DNA of 7,324 nucleotides from Janthinobacterium lividum (GCA_945864765.1 CAMBDR010000198.1:1-7324), one strand, 5' to 3'; numbered from the stretch's first letter, positions 1 to 5,199 are shown. Notes: generated from the letters alone by a model not told the origin. A program made the numbers and translations.

Positions 1-949
1 CAATCTCCACCCTCTCCCGCACATTCGCCCTCGCAATCTCCGCCCTCAACACATGATCCGCCACATGCGTATAAATCTCCGTCGTAGTAATACTCGCATG
101 CCCCAACAAGCGCTGCACATACCGTATATCCAACCCCGCCTCCAACAACTGCGTCGCCGCCGTATGCCGCAACATATGCGGCGTCACCCTGCGCTCCAAA
201 TTGGCCTCTTCCGCAAACGCCCGAATCACCCGCCGAATATATTGCTCATTCGCCGGCCTGCCCAACCCATTAAAAAACCACCCCGTTTGCCCCTCCAGAT
301 TAAACCGCCCCTTGGCCAATTCCCGATAAGCATTCAAACGATTCGGCGTAACCGCATCAGGAAACGACACATGCCGCTCGCGGCTGCCCTTGCCCAACAC
401 CCGCACTTGGCGCAGCTTGTGGTCAAAGTCGGCCACGCTCACTTTCACCAGCTCCCCCACGCGCAAACCAGTTAAAAACAATACCTCAATCGCCAACCTC
501 GCCGTCAATTTATCCCATTCACTGCGCGGCAAAAATGCGCTTGGCTGTTCTGGCGCGCTATCCATCCCTTCCGGTTTGCTGGCCACCAGTTTGCGGATTT
601 CTTCGGTATGCAAGTTGCGCGGTAAGCGCTTGGGGATGCGGATTTCCAACTGGATGCGCTCCATCGGATTAAACGCAATCATTCTGCGCCGAAATAACCA
701 GCGCACAAAAACCTTGATGCACGCCGCACGCCGCTTCACCGTGGTCACTTTGATCAGCGGGTCGCCAGACCAGGCTTGCACCGCTTTTTCAATCCAGCTT
801 TCAGAAAAGTCCAGCAGCAAGCTCGCCTCGCCCACAATGCCCAAGAAACAATTCAAATCGCCACGGTAGGCGCGCACGGTAAGTTCGCTCAGGTGTTTTT
901 CTGTTATGCAGTGGGTTAAAAATCGTTCGCACGCTTCGTTCAGATTCAT
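1..949 (-). CDS. Tyrosine recombinase / integrase (3' end cut by window edge)
   Basis: Site-specific DNA recombinase of the tyrosine (phage integrase/XerCD) family, which cuts and rejoins DNA through a covalent 3'-phosphotyrosine. My translation of the minus strand gives 316 codons up to the left edge without a stop. The N-terminal core-binding (SAM-like) domain spans about residues 1-105. The catalytic domain has every key residue: Arg163 (TGLRVGEL), Lys187 (LGKGSRER), His258 and Arg261 (PHMLRHT), His284 (LLGHAS) and the nucleophile Tyr293 (TEIYTHV). Only 23 residues follow the Tyr, so the protein is probably nearly complete. The start at 949 has GGA six bases upstream; an in-frame ATG at 964 is possible but lacks a ribosome site. 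A stretch of about 20 residues (126-145), rich in Pro, Ser and Glu, precedes the catalytic Arg box. Codons in the last third are strikingly G-ending, unlike the nitrate genes. It could be a XerC/D-like enzyme or an integrase of an element lying to the left; the family is certain, the role is not. Confidence 0.93.
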   Translation of the reverse strand, partial: MNLNEACERFLTHCITEKHLSELTVRAYRGDLNCFLGIVGEASLLLDFSESWIEKAVQAWSGDPLIKVTTVKRRAACIKVFVRWLFRRRMIAFNPMERIQLEIRIPKRLPRNLHTEEIRKLVASKPEGMDSAPEQPSAFLPRSEWDKLTARLAIEVLFLTGLRVGELVKVSVADFDHKLRQVRVLGKGSRERHVSFPDAVTPNRLNAYRELAKGRFNLEGQTGWFFNGLGRPANEQYIRRVIRAFAEEANLERRVTPHMLRHTAATQLLEAGLDIRYVQRLLGHASITTTEIYTHVADHVLRAEIARANVRERVEI

Positions 950-1036
950 GTCAATTCCATTCATATTATCGATATCGGTTTTCAGGGCAGCAAAGTGCGC
1001 ACAAAAAACGATCAAGTGCAAAATACCCTCGTGTGC

Positions 1037-1064
1037 ATGATAATGCAGTGGCAATATGCTTCAA
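1037..1064 (-). promoter_or_regulatory. Candidate sigma-70 promoter for the integrase
   Basis: Reading the minus strand, TTGAAG (1059-1064) and TATCAT (1037-1042) are separated by 16 bases and lie about 90 bases before the integrase start. Both hexamers are imperfect (4-5 of 6 matches), and the surrounding DNA is AT-rich enough for chance matches. It is offered as the best candidate only. Confidence 0.28.
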
Positions 1065-1245
1065 ATAATAATATGAACCCTACCCACAGTTGGTGCTTGA
1101 AATATGTAAAAACTATGGCAATTTATTTGATTAAAATTTAGGCGCTAATTACAGTGTAGCCTGACACAAGCTCCTGCGAAGGTTGGCAACGGCAATAACA
1201 GGTGAGAAAATGTTGTACATGGATGTCCCACACCCTGTTTTTCAC

Positions 1246-1298
1246 GCAAAACGCTTTTTTTCCGGTTAAAAACTATATAATTGGTCAAGCGTTTTTGC
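1246..1298. repeat. Imperfect inverted repeat around a TATAAT hexamer
   Basis: GCAAAACGCTT (1246-1256) is matched by AAGCGTTTTTGC (1287-1298) as an inverted repeat, with one extra base in the right arm. The 30-base spacer contains TATAAT at 1276-1281. There is no adjoining T run, so it is not a typical terminator. It could be an operator around a promoter for the orphan gene, but no good -35 hexamer sits at the right distance from the TATAAT. Confidence 0.4.
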
Positions 1299-1455
1299 CT
1301 GTTTCTTCTCTGCCGGCTTGCTTGTTGCAATGAAAAATGCGCGAAGACGCCGATCACATCCGAATCAAATCCAAGTTCAACGCCTGCGCGCCTTAGCCCG
1401 TTTTGGGCGTCATAGCGCGCAATTCGATACACCGCAAAATTGAGGAAAAAATTTC

Positions 1456-2436
1456 ATGGCAATTATTCCAAGTAATGTCCCCGCACCAGGCTGGGTAGGC
1501 GGCTTCGCCCAGTCCAATCCCGCGTTTGCTTATCCGGAGCCTAACCTGACATCGCTGCCAATGCGCGATAACATGGCCAACATTGGTTTGCTCCAACGCC
1601 AGCAGGAAGTGCTGTGGCCCGAGTTCAGTTGGGAAACCCAAATGGGGCAAGCTGACCCCAAGCGCTGCTATCAAATGTTCGCGCCCGATATTTCCCGCCT
1701 CGGCTATACCAATGCTGGCCGCGTGTATTCGATCATCTGCCCACAGCAAGGGGTTTATATCAAGGATATCGGCTACCTCAATGTCGAAGTGACCGTGAGC
1801 GGCAATCGTGGCTGGGCTGACGAAACCACGAAAGAACTTGCGGCCGATATGACGGTGGAAGGCAAAATTTGGTTTAGTAAGAGCGCGCACCAATCTTCGG
1901 CAGGGGCGGATTTAGTGGCCTTGATGGATGTATTAGGCTCTGATCTGCCCGGCACAAAAGCCAAAGCGATGATTGTCACCACGCATAAGTACCAAGACCC
2001 CAGCCAGCCGATTTTTTCGGTGACAAAAGGCGAAACGAATCGTTTCCCCAGCCCCGACTTTGCAAAGCACCCCGAAGCATGGACAACAGGACATCTGGAA
2101 GTGGAAATCGGCCCGATTCAACCGACCGGCAATGCCCTCGCGGATGACTTTAATACGCTGGTGTTGGAGCTTTTCAATCTCGGTTCCGGCAACATGCTGC
2201 AACGCGGTAACGTGCTCACTTGGAACCTCTGGTTCAACGCGCCGCAGTTGGTAGACCAGGCAGAGTGGGCGGCCCATGCAGAGCGCTGGCGCAAATCCAT
2301 CGACGAAGATCACGGTAGCCCCGACGGCGAAGGATCAACGGCAAGGTATTTTGATGGCACACCCTTTAAACCCGTTGAGAATGCAATCGAAGAAGTGCTT
2401 GAAAAAATCAGAGCCTTATTGAAATCGAAAGCGTAA
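1456..2436 (+). CDS. Orphan hypothetical protein, 326 aa
   Basis: I do not recognise this protein. The frame is long and clean. The ATG at 1456 is preceded by GAGG (1442-1445) at a ten-base spacing, slightly long. There is no signal peptide and no membrane segment, so it is probably cytoplasmic and soluble. Visible features are a Pro/Gly/Asn-rich start (residues 1-35), ten Trp spread along the chain (for example 13, 54, 59, 120, 139, 256, 259), only two Cys (71 and 95), and a central part alternating short hydrophobic beta-like stretches with Gly/Asn/Pro turns (about 85-265). An acidic, Gly-rich linker (283-295) leads to a short amphipathic C-terminal helix (307-325) with basic residues at the end. 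It stands alone: divergent from the integrase, convergent with the hydrolase. It might be cargo next to the recombinase or an ordinary lineage-specific gene. Confidence 0.8.
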   Translation: MAIIPSNVPAPGWVGGFAQSNPAFAYPEPNLTSLPMRDNMANIGLLQRQQEVLWPEFSWETQMGQADPKRCYQMFAPDISRLGYTNAGRVYSIICPQQGVYIKDIGYLNVEVTVSGNRGWADETTKELAADMTVEGKIWFSKSAHQSSAGADLVALMDVLGSDLPGTKAKAMIVTTHKYQDPSQPIFSVTKGETNRFPSPDFAKHPEAWTTGHLEVEIGPIQPTGNALADDFNTLVLELFNLGSGNMLQRGNVLTWNLWFNAPQLVDQAEWAAHAERWRKSIDEDHGSPDGEGSTARYFDGTPFKPVENAIEEVLEKIRALLKSKA

Positions 2437-2453
2437 TCGGCGGTATTGATGCC

Positions 2454-2475
2454 ATGTGGGCATAATGTGGGCATA
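2454..2475. repeat. Perfect 11-bp tandem duplication
   Basis: ATGTGGGCATA occurs twice in direct succession (2454-2464 and 2465-2475), just after the orphan gene's stop and before the hairpin that closes it. It looks like a simple slippage duplication; no function is evident. Confidence 0.75.
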
Positions 2476-2478
2476 ATC

Positions 2479-2511
2479 GGCCATCCATCATTAGTTAGAA
2501 GATGGATGGCC
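2479..2511. terminator. Perfect 11-bp hairpin between convergent genes
   Basis: GGCCATCCATC (2479-2489) pairs perfectly with GATGGATGGCC (2501-2511) across an 11-base loop. It lies 43 bases after the orphan gene's stop and overlaps the end of the convergent hydrolase gene: the last codons form one arm and the stop codon (2491-2493) lies in the loop. Neither side carries a real T run, so as an intrinsic terminator it would be weak. It may instead act as a shared 3' end stabiliser or a bidirectional pause site. Confidence 0.55.
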
Positions 2512-3900
2512 AATTAGTGCATTCATCCACGCCACGGTCAAGCGCCCGATCTCGGGGTTATAGTCCTCATTGTGCGCCGGATCGGGTTTGCCCCGGCTCG
2601 CCGCTACCACAGCGGCATGCGACTCGGCCTTCAGAAAGCCATGTTCCGCCTTCGGAATCAACACAAACGCGCCATTTCCGGCGTGACTTTCGTTCACCAC
2701 GGCGGCGATGTTTTGCGCATCGGTGGCGTTGATCGCCTGCACGTCGAACTCGCCATGCAGCGCCAACACCTTGCCAGTGACTTTACTCCACGCCAGGGCC
2801 ATGTGTTTTTTGTTCAGCGTGTGCCAAAACCGGTAATGCCGCCCGAAAAAATAATCTCCGCTCACATTCATCGGGTTGCCCGGCGCGTCAAACACGCGCT
2901 TGAATGCCGGGTTTTGCTTCAATTGCGCCGGGCTTTTGCCGTTTTCCAGCCATTCAAAATAGACCGGCATCAGCTCCCGCGCAGCGCGTTCCGCCGCCAC
3001 CCGTGACTCCCCATAATACAGCGCCTGCACCCGCTCAATATCGACAAAATACTCAAACCAGGAGCGCAACACCACGCCATACACCATAATGCCCTTGGGC
3101 TGAAAGGTCTGCGCCAGCAACGGCGCGGTCACGCTGCCCAGCGAATGCCCGAACAAAAACACATTGCCCAGATCGACAAAATCGTCACTGAGCAGCTTTT
3201 TGTACGCCGCCACATGGGCCGCCAGCTCCTCATCAAAATCGGTATCGCGGCAATCCTTGCTGGCGCGGCTATCGCCCAGATTCGGGCGCTCAACCCGGAA
3301 CACCGCATAACCCGCCCCCACCCACGCATCAATCGCCTGCTTGCCCGCCGCTTTTGAATCCGGCAAATACTCCATCGAAGCGCAGGGATAGCCCTGCAAA
3401 TAGAAAATCACCGGCAGCTTACCGGGCTTGTTTTTGGGAATATGCAGGATCGTGCGCAGCGTCCCCAGCGCATAATCGACCGCCCCATAACGGACCTCGG
3501 CCAGATCCGAGGTCTCCATCGGCCGACCCTGGGCGAACCCGGCATGGGTGGTTTTCAGGCCATTGGCAATAAACGCAATCTCCACCGGATCACCCGCATT
3601 GAGCGTGCGCGCAAAAGCCGCCAAATCCTCGTTATTGGCAAACGTCTTTTGATTCACCGAGGTGATGACATCACCGACCCTCACCCCAAGGCGCGCAGCG
3701 GTGGAGTCGGGCACCACCAGCGTCACCAGCACGCCATCACCGGGCTTGAGATGATGGGCAACGGCGGTCGAACCATCCAGCGGCTTGGTGCCGACCCCAA
3801 ACATCACCTTGCGCGGCAAGGCTTGCGCGCTGGCGTCCAGCCACAGCGAGGGGAAAAAGCAAAAACAAAGGAAAGCGCAGCTTGCGGGGGAAAATCTCAT
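2491..3900 (-). CDS. Exported PDZ domain-alpha/beta hydrolase fusion, 469 aa
   Basis: A secreted or periplasmic serine hydrolase with a PDZ domain in front. Residues 1-27 form a Sec signal peptide (hydrophobic core 8-21, AQA cleavage site near 27). Residues about 50-118 match a PDZ domain of the HtrA/Tsp kind (GVLVTLVVPDSTAARLGV, then GDVITSVN), which normally binds C-terminal peptides or hydrophobic segments. The alpha/beta-hydrolase domain follows (about 140-465): an oxyanion-type YLQGYP turn (168-172), the nucleophile elbow GHSLG with Ser253, probable acid Asp386 in HGEFD, and His420 in AEHGF. The triad is therefore complete. The substrate cannot be read from sequence; esterase or peptidase activity are both possible. 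The ATG at 3900 has GGAG (3908-3911) at seven bases. The gene is monocistronic, and its upstream region contains a G-rich minisatellite. Domain calls are firm, function is open. Confidence 0.9.
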   Translation of the reverse strand: MRFSPASCAFLCFCFFPSLWLDASAQALPRKVMFGVGTKPLDGSTAVAHHLKPGDGVLVTLVVPDSTAARLGVRVGDVITSVNQKTFANNEDLAAFARTLNAGDPVEIAFIANGLKTTHAGFAQGRPMETSDLAEVRYGAVDYALGTLRTILHIPKNKPGKLPVIFYLQGYPCASMEYLPDSKAAGKQAIDAWVGAGYAVFRVERPNLGDSRASKDCRDTDFDEELAAHVAAYKKLLSDDFVDLGNVFLFGHSLGSVTAPLLAQTFQPKGIMVYGVVLRSWFEYFVDIERVQALYYGESRVAAERAARELMPVYFEWLENGKSPAQLKQNPAFKRVFDAPGNPMNVSGDYFFGRHYRFWHTLNKKHMALAWSKVTGKVLALHGEFDVQAINATDAQNIAAVVNESHAGNGAFVLIPKAEHGFLKAESHAAVVAASRGKPDPAHNEDYNPEIGRLTVAWMNALIGHPSSN

Positions 3901-3918
3901 TGGCGGACTCCGGAAAGT

Positions 3919-3955
3919 GGGGAATGGTGAATGGGGAATGGTGAATGGGGGGGGG
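3919..3955. repeat. G-rich minisatellite with G9 run upstream of the hydrolase
   Basis: Two copies of the 14-base unit GGGGAATGGTGAAT (3919-3932, 3933-3946) run directly into nine G (3947-3955). It begins 19 bases upstream of the hydrolase start and would lie in that gene's leader or promoter as a C-rich stretch. Four G tracts of at least four bases make it a possible G-quadruplex on the plus strand, and both the unit and the homopolymer are prone to slippage. Similar GGGAATGG-type repeats are scattered in many proteobacterial genomes (family knowledge, not checked). Confidence 0.8.
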
Positions 3956-4008
3956 CTTTATCGCCAGAAAAAATGCATCATGGAAAATGTGGGCGCTTTT
4001 GCGCAGCC

Positions 4009-4038
4009 GCTGCCACCATTCGGGATGGTCAGCATTTT
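4009..4038 (+). terminator. Terminator-like hairpin in the divergent region
   Basis: GCTG (4009-4012) and ACCAT (4015-4019) pair with ATGGT (4025-4029) and CAGC (4030-4033) around a TCGGG loop, with a two-base bulge (CC); ATTTT follows. A second small hairpin, GCGC-TTTT-GCGC, sits at 3993-4004. No plus-strand gene ends upstream, so this would shield the nasT side from antisense or read-through transcription, or it may be unrelated secondary structure. Confidence 0.3.
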
Positions 4039-4131
4039 ACACTTTTAACACAATCGCGTGATACCATGTGGCTCGATTAATCAAAGCCAACCCAATCGCC
4101 TGATTTGCGGGTGCGCTTTTTGGGTAAAATA

Positions 4132-4160
4132 TTGACTCTGGTGTGCTTCTTGCTTAAGGT
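4132..4160 (+). promoter_or_regulatory. Candidate sigma-70 promoter for the ANTAR regulator gene
   Basis: TTGACT (4132-4137) and TAAGGT (4155-4160) are 17 bases apart; a start near 4167 would give a leader of under 30 bases. The -35 is good, the -10 poor. An alternative -10, TAAAAT at 4125-4130, has no good -35. If either is right, the regulator is made from a housekeeping promoter, separate from the sigma-54 promoter of the transporter genes. Confidence 0.3.
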
Positions 4161-4183
4161 AAACACATTGTCCTTTCCAAACC

Positions 4184-4188
4184 AAGAG
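4184..4188 (+). promoter_or_regulatory. Ribosome binding site that fixes the ANTAR gene start
   Basis: AAGAG lies six bases before the ATG at 4195. The frame is open further upstream to a TTG at 4105, but that start has no comparable site, and the 30 residues it would add do not resemble the start of a NasT protein. Confidence 0.6.
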
Positions 4189-4194
4189 CATGCC

Positions 4195-4869
4195 ATGAGC
4201 CAACACCCTGCGGAACTGAGCGATGCGCTGTCTGCCTTGCGCATTGTGGTGATTAACACGGTCGAGCCACCCATCGGTGAGCTTGATGATGCCACGCGCG
4301 ACCAGGCTCAAGCGGCAGAAGCGGCAGAACGCTCGCGCGCCTTGCGCATCGGCTTGCTGCAAGCGGGCTACAATATTGTCGCGGTGTTTCCGGCAGATAT
4401 GCATTTGCCAGAGCGGGTGGCGCAATTGCAGCCGGATATGATTATCATCGATGCCAAGTCAGATGCGCGCGATGTGCTCGAACATGTGGTCGCCACCACC
4501 CGCGATGCGCCGCGCCCCATCGTCCTGTTCACCGAAAACCACGACAAAGCCCCGATGCAGGCCGCCATTGAGGCCGGCGTATCGGCCTATGTGGTGGCGG
4601 GCCTGCACAGCGAACGCATCAAACCCGTGCTGGATGTGGCCTTTGCCCGCTTCAACGCCGAACAACGCTTGCGCGCCGAATTGTCCGACACCAAACTCAA
4701 ACTGGCCGAGCGCAAATCAATTGAACGCGCCAAAGGTTTCTTGATGGAAAAACACCACCTGAGCGAAGAAGACGCCTACCAAAAAATGCGCCGCCTGGCC
4801 ATGGATAAAAATATCAAGCTCTCGGAAGTGGCACAACGCATTTTGGATGTGGCCGATTTAATCGGATAA
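4195..4869 (+). CDS. nasT: NasT-like ANTAR antitermination regulator, 224 aa
   Basis: A cytoplasmic RNA-binding regulator of nitrate assimilation. The C-terminal ANTAR domain (about 163-219) has the family core: KLAERKSIERAKGFLM, then LSEEDAYQKMRRLAM and the final helix LSEVAQRIL. ANTAR proteins bind paired hexaloop hairpins in leader RNA and prevent termination; such a leader lies 3' of this gene. The N-terminal half (about 14-153) is receiver-like and specifically NasT-like: it has a candidate phospho-acceptor Asp86 (MIIIDAKS), then PIVLFTEN and the typical AIEAGVSAYVVAGL...RIKPVLDVAFARF segment. It departs from true receivers: the acidic pair after the first strand is replaced (RIVVINTVEPP), an extra segment rich in Ala, Glu and Asp (about 24-48) follows, and the conserved Lys after the last strand is absent. 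Such receivers are usually controlled by protein partners rather than phosphorylation; NasT is held by the nitrate sensor NasS, for which no gene is seen beside it. Domain and pathway are secure; control by NasS is inference. Confidence 0.92.
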   Translation: MSQHPAELSDALSALRIVVINTVEPPIGELDDATRDQAQAAEAAERSRALRIGLLQAGYNIVAVFPADMHLPERVAQLQPDMIIIDAKSDARDVLEHVVATTRDAPRPIVLFTENHDKAPMQAAIEAGVSAYVVAGLHSERIKPVLDVAFARFNAEQRLRAELSDTKLKLAERKSIERAKGFLMEKHHLSEEDAYQKMRRLAMDKNIKLSEVAQRILDVADLIG

Positions 4870-4898
4870 TTCATCAACGCAGTCTTGCCTGAATGAAA

Positions 4899-4914
4899 TG
4901 CACTATTTTGATGC
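4899..4914 (+). promoter_or_regulatory. NtrC-like enhancer site 1
   Basis: TGCACTATTTTGATGC fits the NtrC pattern GCAC-N7-GTGC with one mismatch (ATGC in the second half). Its centre (4907) is about 136 bases upstream of the predicted sigma-54 start, where NtrC enhancers normally act. The pattern comes from enteric NtrC sites; binding here is inferred. Confidence 0.5.
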
Positions 4915-4917
4915 GCC

Positions 4918-4932
4918 GCACAAACAAAGCGC
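4918..4932 (+). promoter_or_regulatory. NtrC-like enhancer site 2
   Basis: GCAC (4918-4921), seven bases, then GCGC (4929-4932) again matches GCAC-N7-GTGC with one mismatch. Its centre is 18 bases from that of site 1. A weaker third half-site, GCAC, follows at 4941-4944. NtrC activates as oligomers on paired sites, so a cluster is expected, though the close spacing is not the classical three helical turns. Confidence 0.38.
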
Positions 4933-4988
4933 ATGCCGCTGCACAGGATTGGATCGGTTCGGGGGTAAATTGGCGAATACTTGCCTTG

Positions 4989-5001
4989 AATCAAGTTGTT
5001 T
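4989..5001 (+). promoter_or_regulatory. Possible IHF site between enhancer and promoter
   Basis: AATCAAGTTGTTT matches the IHF core WATCAA-N4-TTR except for the last base. It lies between the NtrC-like sites and the sigma-54 promoter, about 48 bases before the predicted start, where IHF often bends DNA for sigma-54 activation. The motif is degenerate, so this is tentative. Confidence 0.25.
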
Positions 5002-5016
5002 AAGGCCAATTTGGGC

Positions 5017-5032
5017 TGGCACGCCAATTGCT
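5017..5032 (+). promoter_or_regulatory. Sigma-54 (RpoN) promoter of the nitrate transporter genes
   Basis: TGGCACGCCAATTGCT matches the consensus TGGCACG-N4-TTGCW at every defined position. The invariant GG (5018-5019) and GC (5030-5031) are ten bases apart, as required. Setting the C at 5031 as -12 places the transcript start near 5043, immediately before the first leader hairpin. Such promoters absolutely need an activator ATPase; with nitrate assimilation genes downstream this would normally be NtrC. Confidence 0.88.
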
Positions 5033-5043
5033 ACGAGTAGGTA

Positions 5044-5059
5044 GCACCAACGATGGTGC
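5044..5059 (+). promoter_or_regulatory. Leader hairpin 1, hexaloop AACGAT
   Basis: GCACC (5044-5048) pairs with GGTGC (5055-5059) around the loop AACGAT (5049-5054), which has A at position 1 and G at position 4. It starts one base after the predicted transcript start. It is additional to the hairpin pair next to the terminator. As DNA it also resembles an NtrC site, but with a spacing one base too long. Confidence 0.75.
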
Positions 5060-5071
5060 AAGAAATAACTC

Positions 5072-5100
5072 ATCACTGACACCAACGGCGGTTAAGTGAT
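5072..5100 (+). promoter_or_regulatory. Leader hairpin 2, hexaloop AACGGC
   Basis: The outer stem ATCACT (5072-5077) pairs with AGTGAT (5095-5100). After an internal loop (GAC against TA), ACC (5081-5083) pairs with GGT (5090-5092), closing the loop AACGGC (5084-5089), again with A1 and G4. It ends two bases before hairpin 3, so hairpins 2 and 3 form the likely canonical ANTAR pair (P1 and P2). Confidence 0.72.
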
Positions 5101-5102
5101 CA

Positions 5103-5116
5103 AGACAACGATGTCT
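5103..5116 (+). promoter_or_regulatory. Leader hairpin 3 (antiterminator), hexaloop AACGAT
   Basis: AGAC (5103-5106) pairs with GTCT (5113-5116) around AACGAT (5107-5112). The stem is only four pairs, so it should need protein to persist. Its 3' arm and the last two loop bases are needed by the terminator stem, making the two structures mutually exclusive, as in known ANTAR-controlled leaders. Confidence 0.74.
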
Positions 5117-5159
5117 GAACAACGCAAGCACCTCTTGCGCTGATCAGGCATTTTTTTTT
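5111..5159 (+). terminator. Intrinsic terminator overlapping hairpin 3
   Basis: ATGTCTGA (5111-5118) pairs with TCAGGCAT (5144-5151), including one G-U pair. After a four-by-four internal loop, an inner stem CGCAAG (5123-5128) pairs with CTTGCG (5134-5139) around CACCT. Nine T (5151-5159) follow. It lies 59 bases before the nrtA start with no gene in between, so it must act as a conditional attenuator and not as the end of an operon. Confidence 0.82.
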
Positions 5160-5199
5160 GCACGAATTTGCATAAATTTGCACTAATTTGTATTCATTT
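5157..5199 (+). repeat. Ten-base periodic AT-rich repeat
   Basis: After the terminator the sequence steps in tens: TTTGCACGAA, TTTGCATAAA, TTTGCACTAA, TTTGTATTCA, TTT. The period matches one DNA helical turn. It sits in the spacer between the terminator and the nrtA ribosome site and should be unstructured as RNA. Confidence 0.65.

Larger units (their letters stand above)
965..1455. other. AT-rich intergenic gap between integrase and orphan gene
   Basis: About 490 bases lie between the divergent integrase and orphan gene starts. I see no tRNA, no recognisable small gene and no clear integrase core-site repeat here. It holds the integrase promoter candidate, an imperfect inverted repeat around a TATAAT hexamer (1276-1281), and the orphan gene's ribosome site near 1442. 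A minus-strand frame of 95 codons (1145-1432) shows no domain-like sequence and is judged spurious. Confidence 0.6.

Noticed and set aside
53..869. Plus-strand open frames over the integrase
   Set aside because: They are Pro/Arg/His-rich antisense shadows of the recombinase, whose catalytic motifs read cleanly on the minus strand.
1145..1432. Minus-strand frame of 95 codons in the AT-rich gap
   Set aside because: No ribosome site, no domain-like sequence, and composition typical of non-coding DNA.
2454..2475. Start of a CRISPR or larger tandem array
   Set aside because: Only two adjoining 11-base copies and no spacers.
4105..4194. Upstream TTG start extending the ANTAR protein by 30 residues
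   Set aside because: The ATG at 4195 has AAGAG at six bases, the extension does not look like NasT sequence, and it overlaps the candidate promoter.
5111..5159. Terminator read as the end of the ANTAR gene's transcript
   Set aside because: It lies more than 240 bases past that stop codon, downstream of a sigma-54 promoter, and shares bases with the antiterminator hairpin, so it fits a conditional attenuator.
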